Assembly (NCBI RefSeq): GCF_018860825.1 | Contig: NZ_JAHKPZ010000004.1 | Coordinates: 310,001 to 374,000, forward strand | Length of the DNA: 64,000 nt | Direction: 5' to 3' | DNA from: Lacinutrix sp. C3R15 | GTDB lineage: Bacteria; Bacteroidota; Bacteroidia; Flavobacteriales; Flavobacteriaceae | In this document: piece by piece, positions 52,543-61,587 of the stretch | Position numbering within the stretch: position 1 is the first letter of the stretch | How the letters are laid out: every line of letters starts with the position of its first letter | Program-made: the position numbers and the translations under genes | Notes under the pieces: generated by a model | The model's database searches: none | What the model saw: only the letters and a program-made list of their open reading frames with translations | What the model was told of the DNA's origin: nothing

Positions 52543-53052
52543 ATGAAAGCATTACTATACATTACTTTAATATTTTGTGTAATTTCTTGTAAAAAAGAAA
52601 CAACTACACAAGTGGTAGAAGCAGAAGCAACTACGTTGCAAATAACTAAAAAAGATGTGGCTAATCTTAAATACACACAATTTCTACTAGATCCTAGAAC
52701 AGTAAATTCTGAAGAGTTTTGGTTAAAATATGATGAATTAAGAGGTGTTGTGTTGAGTGTCAATCAAGCAGATTTTTCTTTTTTTAAAGATAATAGCGAA
52801 GTGTTAATTGCTTTTCTTAAAGATTTAAAAGAAAGCATGCCAGAAGAAATAAACACCCCTTTAATACGTGCTCGATTATTGGCATTAGAAACCAAGATGC
52901 TAAAACTTGAAGGAGTTATTAATTTAACAAATCCGGATAAAAAAGAAGTGCTTTTAGTATTAAAAGATTTTTTAGAAGCGTTTTCTAACCTTAATCTTCA
53001 AATAAATAAAAAGTTTGAAAAGGAATGGCAAAACATACAAAAACCATATTAG
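52543..53052 (+). CDS. Small lipoprotein of unknown function
   Basis: I do not recognise this 169-residue protein. It has a lipobox (FCVISCKK) and a mature helical chain with heptad-like Leu/Ile spacing in the last 100 residues (AFLKDLKESMPEE, LRALETKMLKLEG-like). The family resembles small helical periplasmic lipoproteins of Flavobacteriaceae. It ends 1 bp before the next lipoprotein gene, so the two form an operon. Confidence 0.65.
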   Translation: MKALLYITLIFCVISCKKETTTQVVEAEATTLQITKKDVANLKYTQFLLDPRTVNSEEFWLKYDELRGVVLSVNQADFSFFKDNSEVLIAFLKDLKESMPEEINTPLIRARLLALETKMLKLEGVINLTNPDKKEVLLVLKDFLEAFSNLNLQINKKFEKEWQNIQKPY

Positions 53053-53053
53053 T

Positions 53054-53584
53054 ATGAAATCTTTATACCTATTTGCATTATTACTATTAATTACATCTTG
53101 TAAAACAAAAGAAGTAGTACTACAAGTAGCATCTACATCAGCTATTAAAAAAGAAATCCATACGCATTTAGATGCTTGGCATCAAGCTGCTGCAGAAGCT
53201 AATTATGATGCTTATTTTAACCTAATGACAAAAGATGGCGTTTTTATTGGTACTGACGCAACCGAAAATTGGCAAAATGAAGCTTTTAAAACATTTTCTA
53301 AACCTTATTTTGAAAAAGGTAAGGCTTGGAGTTTTAGTGCAATAGAAAGAAATGTATATGTGTCTCAAGATAAAAAAATTGCCTGGTTTGATGAGTTGTT
53401 AGATACACAAATGAAAATTTGTAGAGGTTCTGGTGTTATGAAATTAGAAGATAATACCTGGAAAGTTGCCCATTATGTTTTATCTATTGCAATACCTAAT
53501 GAAAATGTAAAAGAGGTAGTTGCATTAAAAAACACTTCTGATAGCCTGTACATTAAATCCTTAAGGATTAAAAACACACAGTAG
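53054..53584 (+). CDS. NTF2-like (SnoaL/DUF4440-type) lipoprotein
   Basis: I chose the ATG at 53054 (176 residues), just after the upstream stop, because it begins a lipoprotein signal (LLLLITSCKT). The upstream in-frame ATG at 53015 overlaps the previous gene and would give a poor signal. The mature domain is NTF2-like: HLDAWHQAAAEANYDAYFNLMTKDGVFIGTDATENW and GVMKLEDNTWKVAHYVLS are the typical cone-fold segments. The function of these secreted NTF2-like proteins is usually unknown. It is the second gene of a two-gene operon. Confidence 0.8.
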   Translation: MKSLYLFALLLLITSCKTKEVVLQVASTSAIKKEIHTHLDAWHQAAAEANYDAYFNLMTKDGVFIGTDATENWQNEAFKTFSKPYFEKGKAWSFSAIERNVYVSQDKKIAWFDELLDTQMKICRGSGVMKLEDNTWKVAHYVLSIAIPNENVKEVVALKNTSDSLYIKSLRIKNTQ

Positions 53585-53610
53585 TTTTAGCTTTAATGCT
53601 TTTATTAATC

Positions 53611-53631
53611 TTTTGTTAAGATGTAACAAAA
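53611..53631. promoter_or_regulatory. Inverted repeat upstream of the M13 peptidase gene
   Basis: TTTTGTTA (53611-53618) pairs exactly with TAACAAAA (53624-53631) around a 5-bp spacer. There is no T-run, so it may be an operator or a weak terminator of the upstream lipoprotein operon. Confidence 0.4.
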
Positions 53632-53693
53632 TTAGTAGCTAACAGCCTATTAAATGGTAAATTGTAAACAAATTAAACTCAATTAAAATTAAT

Positions 53694-55784
53694 ATGAATA
53701 CCAACTTTAAAAAACTATCACTACTTAGTGCAGTTGCTTTAATAGGTTTAGTTTCTTGTAAAGAAGAAGCTAAAAAAGAAATTGCAGTGGTAGAATCTAC
53801 TCCAGGGATTAATCTAGATTATATAGATAATAGTGTTCCTGCAAGCGAAGATTTTTTCAAACATGTTAACGGAAAATGGCTTGAAAATAATGAAATACCA
53901 GACGACCAATCAACTTGGGGAAGTTTTCAAGAACTACGCAAAAACACAGATGCAGATGCTTTAGCTATATTAAAATCTGCAATGTCAGATAATAAAGACC
54001 TTGATAATATTCAAGTACTTCCAGGGTCAGACCAGGAAAAAGCAGTTTTTTACTACCAAACTATAATGGATACTGTTAGTAGAAATAAAGCAGGAATTGC
54101 TCCTGTGCAACCCATTTTAGAAAAAATTGAAGCGATTAAAAATATAGAAGACTTACAGGCTTTTATGATAGAAATGGAACCTCAAGGAGGAGGTGGTTTA
54201 TATGGTTTTGGTGTTGGTAGTGACCCTAAAGATAGTAATAGAAATGTTGCTTATTTAGGAGGAGGTAGCACAGGATTACCAGATAGAGATTATTATATAA
54301 AAGACGATGCAGATTCTAAAGAAAAGAGACAAAAATATGTAGCACATATTACAAGAATGTTTCAGTTTTTAGGTGACACCGAAGCAGAAGCAAAAGCACA
54401 AGCAGAGCAAATTTTAGCCTTTGAAACTAAATTAGAAGAAGCTAAAATGGATAAAGTAGATCGTCGTGATGCACGTAAGCGTTACAACCCTCGTTCTATT
54501 GCAGATGTACAAAAAATGGTTCCTGCAGTAAACTGGAAAAACTTTTTATCTGGAATTGGTGTAAAAGAATTAGATACTGTAATTATTGGTGACTTAGGTT
54601 ACTTTAACAGATTACAAGAAGTATTGGAAGAAGATAATGTTAGCGATTGGAAATCTTATTTAAAATGGGATGCTTTTAATGGTGCAGCAGGATTTTTATC
54701 TACAGATATAGAAACTGCTAATTGGGAGTTTTACGGAAAAGAACTTAACGGTTCTAAAGCACAAAGAGCTAGAGGCGAAAGAGCTTTAGGTTCTTTAAAC
54801 AGAACTATTGGTGAAGCTTTAGGAAAACTTTATGTAGACAAAAAATTTCCGCCAGAAGCCAAAGTAAAAGCAGAAAAAATGATTAAAAATGTCATTTTAG
54901 CTTTTGAAAACAGAATCAATAAGCTGGAATGGATGAGCCCTGAAACAAAACAAAAAGCAATTGAAAAACTAAAAGCTACTAAAGTAAAAATTGCATATCC
55001 AGATAAGTGGAAAGACTATTCTGCACTAGAAATTAATAGTGTTGAAAATGGAGGTACCTATCTACAAAATGCGTTAAATGCTCGTGCTTGGAATTTTAAT
55101 AAGGATTTAGATAAATTAGGAAAACCTGTAGATAAGAGTGAGTGGTATATGGCACCACAAGTAGTAAATGCATATTTTAATCCTGCATATAACGAAATTG
55201 TTTTTCCAGCAGCTATTTTACAACCACCTTTTTACAATTTTACAGCAGATGATGCTGTAAATTATGGAGGTATTGGTGCTGTAATAGGTCATGAAATTTC
55301 ACATAGTTTTGATGATTCTGGTTCTAGATATGATAAAGATGGAAACCTAAATAACTGGTGGACAGATGAAGATTTAGAGCAGTTTGAAGGTTTAGGAAAA
55401 GCATTAGCAGACCAATATAGTGCTATTGAAGTGTTGCCAGAAACCAATATTAATGGTGCTTTTACCTTAGGAGAAAACATTGGAGATTTAGGAGGTGTAC
55501 TTGCAGCTTATGATGCTTTACAAATGAGTTTTGAAGGCAACAAGCCAGCTCCTATTGATGGCTACACAGCAGAACAACGTTTCTTTATGTCTTGGGCAAC
55601 AGTTTGGAGAACTAAAATGCGTGATGATGCATTACGTACTAAAATTAAAACAGATCCGCATTCTCCAGGAATGAATAGAGCAGTACAACCCTTATTAAAT
55701 GTAGATGCTTTTTATGAGGCATTTGATATTAAAGAAGGAGATAAAATGTACATAGCTCCAGAAGAAAGAGTAAGAATCTGGTAA
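53694..55784 (+). CDS. pepO: M13-family metallopeptidase (neprilysin/PepO-like) lipoprotein
   Basis: The 696-residue protein has a lipobox (GLVSCKEE). The M13 N-terminal domain starts at VNGKWLENNEIPDDQSTWG. The catalytic zinc motif is HEISH (H533-E534, H537) and the third ligand is Glu594 in GENIGDLGG. The C-terminal end (APEERVRIW) is the conserved M13 end. It is a full-length peptidase of the periplasmic lipoprotein type that degrades peptides. An inverted repeat (53611-53631) lies upstream. Confidence 0.93.
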   Translation: MNTNFKKLSLLSAVALIGLVSCKEEAKKEIAVVESTPGINLDYIDNSVPASEDFFKHVNGKWLENNEIPDDQSTWGSFQELRKNTDADALAILKSAMSDNKDLDNIQVLPGSDQEKAVFYYQTIMDTVSRNKAGIAPVQPILEKIEAIKNIEDLQAFMIEMEPQGGGGLYGFGVGSDPKDSNRNVAYLGGGSTGLPDRDYYIKDDADSKEKRQKYVAHITRMFQFLGDTEAEAKAQAEQILAFETKLEEAKMDKVDRRDARKRYNPRSIADVQKMVPAVNWKNFLSGIGVKELDTVIIGDLGYFNRLQEVLEEDNVSDWKSYLKWDAFNGAAGFLSTDIETANWEFYGKELNGSKAQRARGERALGSLNRTIGEALGKLYVDKKFPPEAKVKAEKMIKNVILAFENRINKLEWMSPETKQKAIEKLKATKVKIAYPDKWKDYSALEINSVENGGTYLQNALNARAWNFNKDLDKLGKPVDKSEWYMAPQVVNAYFNPAYNEIVFPAAILQPPFYNFTADDAVNYGGIGAVIGHEISHSFDDSGSRYDKDGNLNNWWTDEDLEQFEGLGKALADQYSAIEVLPETNINGAFTLGENIGDLGGVLAAYDALQMSFEGNKPAPIDGYTAEQRFFMSWATVWRTKMRDDALRTKIKTDPHSPGMNRAVQPLLNVDAFYEAFDIKEGDKMYIAPEERVRIW

Positions 55785-55860
55785 GATTTAATTTTATAAA
55801 ATCTATGTAAAAAATCTTAGTATCTATTATAACTAGATTTTTTACACTAGTTAAAATAAA

Positions 55861-55890
55861 AAAAGGCAACGTCAAGCGTTGCCTTTTTTT
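55861..55890. terminator. Bidirectional intrinsic terminator
   Basis: An 11-bp stem (55861-55871 with 55877-55887, AAAAGGCAACG/CGTTGCCTTTT) with loop TCAAG is flanked by A- and T-runs. It lies between the convergent M13 and M28 peptidase genes. Confidence 0.92.
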
Positions 55891-58189
55891 ATTCTATAAT
55901 AATGGTGTTTTTGGTAACAATAGCATCATTTAACACAAAGGGTTTAGGCATCATGCTTGCTTCGCGTTGTGGTATGTTTAAGGCTTTGTTGTTTAACAAA
56001 TCATAAGTGGCTTCATAGATTTGTAGTTGGGTTTTTTGTTTTGCTGGAATGGTAAAAATCATATCTAAAGGCTCTTTGTCTGAAACGTAATAACTAAACA
56101 ATCTGTTATTAAGTCTTTCCTTAAAAACAGTTTCTGAAGCTTCTTCAGGTATAGCAGATATACCATTTATTACAAAAGAATTAAAAACAGTTGTACTATC
56201 TGAAAACACTTCATAACGTACAGCATTACGTAAAGAAGTCACACAAATTGCAAGCTGTCTTTGGTTTCCAATTATGGTATCGTGTGTAATTTCTATTTTA
56301 GGTTTAGCTATATCTTTTACTGCTGCTTTTTTGGTAAAAGTAAAACTCGATTTATACTTACTAGCAATGGTGTTTTTAGAAAGTTCTGTTGCTTGGTCTG
56401 GATTATCTGTTAAAAAACTTTCTGTCCAAGCATCTAATACATCATCATAAGTTGCCCAAACAGCTGTGTTTTCATTAGCATCTAGAACATATAAAAGACT
56501 GTTTGGTTTTGGTGTTTCTGCAGTAAATTTAGAATTAAAATGTGCTTTTATAAGAAATATAGTTCCAAGAAACACAAAGCAATAAGCCCATCGTTTTTTG
56601 TGTTTTAAAAAACCAAAAACACTAATTAACAAACCAAAAATTAAAACTACAAAGATTGCAGAAACAAATACAATTTTTAAGCCTAGACCAACAGGAAACA
56701 TTTTAACCAAAGGTGCTAAAATAAATACCAACGGAATACCTAAAAGCGCTAAAAGAATTACACTAGGTTTTTGTTGTCTAATCATTAAAAATAAACTGAT
56801 TAAACCAAAGTAAACAGGAATAATAAAAAAGCTAGCTCCTTGTAGTTCTAAGGCTACTAAAACACAAATAAGCAACCAGAAAAACAAAGGAGCAATTAAT
56901 AAATTTACTGGTTTTTCGTCATTATTAAATATATGGTAACTATAAAAACAAATGGCTAATGCCAAACAGGTAAAAGCAGCTATATATGCATGACCATTAT
57001 AAGTAAAACCATGAAGCATTTCTTGGTACTGCGGATACAGAAGTTTTATGCCTTGCCAAGCAAAATAGGTAAACAATGCGCTAACAACAAGACTTGTAAA
57101 AAACGGAATAAAGCCTTTTAGGGTTGCAGTTGCGTTTAAAGATTTCTTTTTAAAACCATATATAAGTAAGCCTATAAAACTAAGTATAGCCAAGATAAGC
57201 ATTGGCCAAATCCAGGTAAAAGGATAAATAATGGTTTTAAATGCAGGAACAGTAAAGTAAATATAATCTTCGGTACTTTTAATATTGTTAAGGTTTGCAT
57301 TACTAAAATGATGTAGTAATGGCATGATGTAAGAACCTTGATGCTCTAGAGTGTTTCTATCTAAACGAGCATAGGTGTCTAAAGCAGTATGGTAATCAAA
57401 ATGATCATCTATAAAAGCAAAATTAAATCCATCAATATCTTTATCTGTTCTAAAACGTGTTAAATCGGTATCATTTGGTAGCATTTTGTAAATACTGTAT
57501 GCTAAAGAATTTGCTACAGGAAACTCCGGGTTTGCTTTTACAAACTCTTTCATTAGGTTAGCATTACCTTGATTGGTTTCAATTAACATATAGCTAGGTC
57601 CACCAGAGCCACGAGCTTCAAAATTTAAAACCAGACCAACTTCTTTTGCCCAAGGATGCTTATTTACAAAAATATCTGCACCATTTAATCCTAATTCTTC
57701 ACCATCAGAAATTAAGATAATTATATCGTTTTTTGGTGTTTTATTTTCTGCTAAAAAAGCACGAATACCTTCTAAAATAGTAACTACACCAGAACCAGCA
57801 TCACTAGCACCAAACGAAGAATGCGGATTGCTATCATAATGTGAAAGCAGGAGTAAAGCTTTACTGGTATCATTTCCTTTTATTCTTGCTATTATATTTT
57901 TAGGTTTTGATAAGTTTCCCCATTTACTTAAAGAATAATCTACTTGTATTTGGGTTTCTAGCCCTAGTTTTTCTAATTCTTGAACAATATATTCTCTAAC
58001 CTGTTGGTGTGCTTGATTACCAAGAAAATGTGGTTTTTCAGCTATTTCTTTTAACTGAATTAATGCTCTTTGCGAAGAAAAAGATGTTTCAGGTGCATCT
58101 ATAGTTGAAATTTTACTTGGTAGTAATGCATCAAAACTCCAATACACAGCAAAACATATAATAAGGATGGCAATACTTCTTTTAAACAT
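55889..58189 (-). CDS. M28-family membrane metallopeptidase
   Basis: The 766-residue protein begins with a membrane anchor. The M28 catalytic domain (about 45-310) has LLLSHYDSNPHSSFGASDAGSG (first zinc ligands, His and Asp), the catalytic Glu pair in LISDGEELGLNGA, and later His in DHFDYHTALDT. Residues about 330-565 contain about eight to nine membrane segments and are followed by a beta-rich tail. This is an aminopeptidase-type domain joined to a membrane module, as in large M28 proteins of Bacteroidota. It probably acts on periplasmic peptides. It is monocistronic and its stop faces the M13 gene terminator. Confidence 0.92.
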   Translation of the reverse strand: MFKRSIAILIICFAVYWSFDALLPSKISTIDAPETSFSSQRALIQLKEIAEKPHFLGNQAHQQVREYIVQELEKLGLETQIQVDYSLSKWGNLSKPKNIIARIKGNDTSKALLLLSHYDSNPHSSFGASDAGSGVVTILEGIRAFLAENKTPKNDIIILISDGEELGLNGADIFVNKHPWAKEVGLVLNFEARGSGGPSYMLIETNQGNANLMKEFVKANPEFPVANSLAYSIYKMLPNDTDLTRFRTDKDIDGFNFAFIDDHFDYHTALDTYARLDRNTLEHQGSYIMPLLHHFSNANLNNIKSTEDYIYFTVPAFKTIIYPFTWIWPMLILAILSFIGLLIYGFKKKSLNATATLKGFIPFFTSLVVSALFTYFAWQGIKLLYPQYQEMLHGFTYNGHAYIAAFTCLALAICFYSYHIFNNDEKPVNLLIAPLFFWLLICVLVALELQGASFFIIPVYFGLISLFLMIRQQKPSVILLALLGIPLVFILAPLVKMFPVGLGLKIVFVSAIFVVLIFGLLISVFGFLKHKKRWAYCFVFLGTIFLIKAHFNSKFTAETPKPNSLLYVLDANENTAVWATYDDVLDAWTESFLTDNPDQATELSKNTIASKYKSSFTFTKKAAVKDIAKPKIEITHDTIIGNQRQLAICVTSLRNAVRYEVFSDSTTVFNSFVINGISAIPEEASETVFKERLNNRLFSYYVSDKEPLDMIFTIPAKQKTQLQIYEATYDLLNNKALNIPQREASMMPKPFVLNDAIVTKNTIIIE

Positions 58190-58272
58190 ATTTATAAGGT
58201 AGCTAATTAAGCTATAAAAATAAGGAATAATAACTTGTATTTTTCTTTTTAGGATAAATCGTTTATAATCAG

Positions 58273-58280
58273 TATATTTA
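58273..58280 (+). promoter_or_regulatory. -7 promoter element for the CBS-domain gene
   Basis: TATATTTA at 58273-58280 matches TAnnTTTG except the last base, 22 bp before the start codon at 58303. The match is moderate. Confidence 0.4.
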
Positions 58281-58302
58281 AGTTAATCAAAACACTAATA
58301 TC

Positions 58303-58767
58303 ATGGGAATAAAAAGTTTTCAAGGAGCTAGGAAACAGCAGAATGTTGTAGACCAAAAGCCATTAAAAGTAAGTGATTATATGTCTAGAAGCTTAATAAC
58401 CTTTAGGCCTGATCAATCTGTAGAAGAAGTAATAGAAACACTAATTACAAATAAAATTTCTGGAGGTCCAGTTGTAAATGAAAATAACGAGTTAGTAGGA
58501 ATAATAAGTGAAGGAGATTGTTTAAAGCAAATTAGCGAAAGTAGATATTATAATATGCCAATGGCAAAAGATAATGTTGAAAAACGCATGATTAAAGATG
58601 TTGAAACTATTGACGGAAACATGGATTTATTTGATGCAGCCAATAAGTTTTTAGATTCAAAAAGAAGACGTTTTCCAATATTAGAAAACGGTAAATTGGT
58701 TGGACAAATTAGCCAGAAAGATATTTTAAAAGCGGCATTGCAATTAAAAGGGCATAACTGGAAGTAG
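58303..58767 (+). CDS. Tandem CBS-domain protein
   Basis: The 154-residue protein has two CBS domains: residues about 24-80 (VSDYMSRSLITFRPDQSVEEVI, NELVGIISEGDCLKQI) and about 90-147 (VEKRMIKDVETIDGNMDLFDAANKF, KLVGQISQKDILKA). CBS pairs bind adenine nucleotides and act as energy sensors or regulators of a partner. No partner is fused or encoded in the same unit. It is a single gene with a possible -7 element at 58273. Confidence 0.92.
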   Translation: MGIKSFQGARKQQNVVDQKPLKVSDYMSRSLITFRPDQSVEEVIETLITNKISGGPVVNENNELVGIISEGDCLKQISESRYYNMPMAKDNVEKRMIKDVETIDGNMDLFDAANKFLDSKRRRFPILENGKLVGQISQKDILKAALQLKGHNWK

Positions 58768-58771
58768 CAAA

Positions 58772-59122
58772 TTAACTTTCCCGTTTCACCAAGGCATAAT
58801 AATCTCCTTCAAGAGGTAAATAGCCTTGATCATACACAAAATAATAAACCGTTCCTGCTTTTGTGGTATATATGCTTGTAAAGTAATTAAAATCAAAACC
58901 TTTTTCAATAAGTTTAGCTCTTGACGTTTTTGTTTTTTTATCTGGATTAAGGGCTTCTAAAATTCTATAATTTTTACGTAACCTATTATTGGTATTGCGT
59001 ATTAAATTTTTACTGTCTTTATTTACGTGATTATTGTAGGCATTTCTGCAAGCATCACTACAGAATTTTTTATCTATTCTTCCAACAATTTTAGCACCAC
59101 ATTCAGGACATTTTTTTTGCAT
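58772..59122 (-). CDS. Small zinc-ribbon protein (DUF2116-like)
   Basis: The 116-residue protein starts with a zinc-binding motif (CPECG at 4-8, then FCSDACR), giving a C-x2-C and C-x3-C pair. It is followed by a basic helical segment (KNLIRNTNNRLRKNYRILEAL) and a beta-rich tail. DNA or RNA binding is plausible. It overlaps the end of the GNAT gene by 20 bp, so translation is likely coupled. Confidence 0.78.
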   Translation of the reverse strand: MQKKCPECGAKIVGRIDKKFCSDACRNAYNNHVNKDSKNLIRNTNNRLRKNYRILEALNPDKKTKTSRAKLIEKGFDFNYFTSIYTTKAGTVYYFVYDQGYLPLEGDYYALVKRES

Positions 59123-59654
59123 AATCTTCTTTTTTTAGTGTATACCAACGTAAGTTCATTTGTTCTTGTTCAAAATAGAAATCTTCTACATAATGTAATC
59201 CTAGTTTTAGTAGAGCGTTGTGAGAAGCTTCATTTTCAATTTCTGTGGTAGCATAAATTTCAGGAAGTTTTAAAACATTAAAAGCATAATCTACCGATGC
59301 TTTTCCAGATTCTGTTGCATAGCCTTTTCCCCAAAAACTTTTTATTAATCGGTAGCCAACATCATAATATTTGGTATAACCATTCATATTGTATTCTGTG
59401 TTTAAACGTAAACCAGACCAGCCAACAAAATCTCCTGTGCTTTTTTCTATTACAGCAAATCTACCAATGCCTCTTTCTTTGTATTGCGTTAATACACTTT
59501 CAAGTATTTTTCTAGATTCATCTATTGTTTTTACGGGTTTATTACCTAAATATTTATGTACTTCTGGATCCGAATCTAAAGCAAACATTCCTTCAAGGTC
59601 TGTTAATCTAAGTTCTCTTAAAAGTAGTCTTTCTGTTTCTATATGAAATTTCAT
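59103..59654 (-). CDS. GNAT-family N-acetyltransferase (RimJ/RimL-like)
   Basis: The 183-residue protein has the GNAT fold: TERLLLRELRLTDLEGMFAL at the start, YDVGYRLIKSFWGKGYATESGKA (the acetyl-CoA binding region) and the final strand. It is of the RimJ/RimL acetyltransferase_3 type, which acetylates protein N-termini or antibiotics. The substrate is unknown. The gene abuts the secreted DUF6265-like gene (1-bp gap). Confidence 0.9.
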   Translation of the reverse strand: MKFHIETERLLLRELRLTDLEGMFALDSDPEVHKYLGNKPVKTIDESRKILESVLTQYKERGIGRFAVIEKSTGDFVGWSGLRLNTEYNMNGYTKYYDVGYRLIKSFWGKGYATESGKASVDYAFNVLKLPEIYATTEIENEASHNALLKLGLHYVEDFYFEQEQMNLRWYTLKKEDYAKKMS

Positions 59655-60155
59655 TTATTCTCTTTTATAATTGAATTTTATTTCTTCAGATTTACCATTA
59701 TCTTCAACAATAACATATATGTTAATTTCATTTTCGTTTATTTTTTCAAAAGTAAACTGATCAAAATAGACACGATTTTTTTCTATTTTAACTAGTTTAG
59801 CGTCTATGGTTTCGTCTTTTTCTTCCCAACCTTTAAAATCGTTTCCAAAATGTTTTAGTTGAAATATTAAGGTGTCGTCTATTTGTCTAATACCACCAAG
59901 TTCATAAAAAACCACTTTATTATCTGCAACAAGTTTATAAGCAAACATCATAGAGTCTCCAAGAGGTGGACTCCAAATTTCTTCAGTAATACCTCCAAAA
60001 GCTTCCCCTTTCCAGGAACCAGAAATCCAAGAAACATCTTGTAAAGTAGCGCTAGGAGATTTTGTTCCTTCCGTAAATTTTAAAGTATTTTCTTGTGCTA
60101 AAGAATGTATTGCAATAGAAAATAGAATTACAAAAAGAGTAGTTGTGTGTTTCAT
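59655..60155 (-). CDS. Secreted DUF6265-like lipocalin-fold protein
   Basis: I chose the ATG at 60155 (166 residues), which begins a signal peptide (cleavage after HSLAQ). The longer frame from 60215 has a hydrophilic N-terminus before the signal. The mature domain starts LQDVSWISGSWKGEAFGGITEEIWSPP, the signature of DUF6265/lipocalin-type proteins, followed by strands including VFYELGGIRQIDDTLIFQLKHF. The function of this family is unknown. The gene precedes the GNAT and zinc-ribbon genes. Confidence 0.8.
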   Translation of the reverse strand: MKHTTTLFVILFSIAIHSLAQENTLKFTEGTKSPSATLQDVSWISGSWKGEAFGGITEEIWSPPLGDSMMFAYKLVADNKVVFYELGGIRQIDDTLIFQLKHFGNDFKGWEEKDETIDAKLVKIEKNRVYFDQFTFEKINENEINIYVIVEDNGKSEEIKFNYKRE

Positions 60156-60194
60156 AGGTGTTGATTTACAGGGTAATATAGTGAATTTTTTCCG

Positions 60195-60274
60195 TTTACA
60201 AACGACTACAAACATTTACAAACGATTTTAAATGTGTAACAACCGAATATTATTTGTGTGTTGTTACATCTTTG
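60195..60274 (+). promoter_or_regulatory. Phased repeats and inverted repeat upstream of the ssb gene
   Basis: Three 10-bp tandem units of the form NNTACAAACN lie at 60195-60224. TGTAACAAC (60235-60243) pairs exactly with GTTGTTACA (60260-60268). The right arm overlaps a -7-like element (CATCTTTG, 60267-60274) before the ssb gene, so the repeat could be an operator. Confidence 0.45.
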
Positions 60275-60323
60275 CAGTGTTGAATGGAACGAATGAAATT
60301 CAATATAATAAAAACCTTATCTT

Positions 60324-60656
60324 ATGAATACGTTAAGAAACAAAGTACAGTTAATTGGAAACTTAGGAAACGATCCGGAAATCATTAATTTAGAGTCTGG
60401 TAAAATGCTTGCCAAATTTTCTATAGCAACAAATGAAAGTTATAAAAATACGAAAGGCGAAAAAATTACAGATACCCAATGGCACAATATTGTTGCTTGG
60501 GGAAAAACAGCTGAAATTGTAGAAAAGTATGTTACCAAAGGAAAAGAAATTGCAATAGAGGGGAAGCTTACCACCAGAAGTTGGGAAGATAAAGAAGGCA
60601 TGAAACGTTATACTACAGAAGTAGTTTGTAATGAATTATTAATGCTAGGAAAATAG
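60324..60656 (+). CDS. ssb: Single-stranded DNA-binding protein, short accessory type
   Basis: The 110-residue OB-fold protein has the SSB motifs NKVQLIGNLGNDPEI, KFSIATNESYKN and WHNIVAWGKTAEIVEKYVTKG. It lacks the C-terminal acidic tail (DDDIPF) that recruits partner proteins in housekeeping SSB. The length and missing tail match the second, accessory SSB found in many Bacteroidota. It binds single-stranded DNA in repair or recombination. A hairpin terminator follows. Confidence 0.9.
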   Translation: MNTLRNKVQLIGNLGNDPEIINLESGKMLAKFSIATNESYKNTKGEKITDTQWHNIVAWGKTAEIVEKYVTKGKEIAIEGKLTTRSWEDKEGMKRYTTEVVCNELLMLGK

Positions 60657-60685
60657 TTTTTACTATAGGTATTACTAGCAGATTA

Positions 60686-60721
60686 AAAGAAAGGACTTAC
60701 CAGGTGAGTTCTTTCTTTTTT
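60686..60721 (+). terminator. Intrinsic terminator after ssb
   Basis: A roughly 14-bp stem with two G-T pairs (60686-60699 with 60705-60718) has loop CCAGG and is followed by T residues. It also faces the end of the convergent permease gene. Confidence 0.85.
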
Positions 60722-61569
60722 TATTTGCCTAATTTTCTAGATTGCTTTATTATAACATTTAAAATCAAGCCTGAAACAATTAAAAGTATAGCAAATAAAC
60801 TAAGTAGGTTATAGGTTTCTTGAAACCAAATAGCACCAATTATAATGGTAAAAATTACTTCTATATATTTTAAAGGAGCAACTTGATTAATTTCTGTAGT
60901 CTGTAATGCCTTGGTCATGTATAGTTGGCCAAAGTAACCATAAACACCCAAACTTAATAGTAGTAACCATTCTATTCCTTTTGGTGTAGTCCAGTTAGAA
61001 ATACAAAGAACACCACCAATAATTGCCGAAATAAACATGAAATAATTAACAATAACAATTGGGTGGTCACTAGAGCCAATTTTTCTAATTATTATAGGTA
61101 CTAAACCTGTAAATATCGCCGAAACAACTGCAAATAGTAACCCTATGTTATTAATATTATTATCAAATCCTTTTAAAAGCACCACACCTAAAAAAGCTAT
61201 AGCAAAACATAACCATTGTAAAGGTTTTATTTTTTCTTTTAGTAAAAGCAGTGCAAAAACAGCAGCAAAAATAGGCGAGATATATCTAATAGAAACAGCC
61301 GAACCCATAGAAAGGTGTTTTATGGCCATAAAAAATAATGTCATACCTGTAAAACCAACCAAGCCTCGAGCAATAAGTAAAAACCTTTTGTTTCCTAAAA
61401 AGGAGATTTTATTTTTTATTAATAAAGGAATGGTAAAAAATAAAGTACCAATAGATCTAAAAAAAACGATTTGATATACGTTAAAGTCGCCCAATTTTTT
61501 TACAAATACATTTAAAAGTGCAAAGGCTAAAGCACTAAGTGACATATAAACTACGGCTTTTTTATGCAT
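60721..61569 (-). CDS. EamA/DMT-family transporter
   Basis: The 282-residue protein has ten hydrophobic helices in two halves, each an EamA domain (RSIGTLFFTIPLLI, YISPIFAAVFALLLLKEKI, and the second half IRKIG...QVAPLKYIEVIFTIIIGAIWF). The DMT superfamily contains exporters of metabolites. It follows the shortened regulator by 18 bp on the same strand and may be co-transcribed with the uronate genes. The substrate is unknown. Confidence 0.9.
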   Translation of the reverse strand: MHKKAVVYMSLSALAFALLNVFVKKLGDFNVYQIVFFRSIGTLFFTIPLLIKNKISFLGNKRFLLIARGLVGFTGMTLFFMAIKHLSMGSAVSIRYISPIFAAVFALLLLKEKIKPLQWLCFAIAFLGVVLLKGFDNNINNIGLLFAVVSAIFTGLVPIIIRKIGSSDHPIVIVNYFMFISAIIGGVLCISNWTTPKGIEWLLLLSLGVYGYFGQLYMTKALQTTEINQVAPLKYIEVIFTIIIGAIWFQETYNLLSLFAILLIVSGLILNVIIKQSRKLGK

Positions 61570-61587
61570 CTAGTATATTTATTTATG

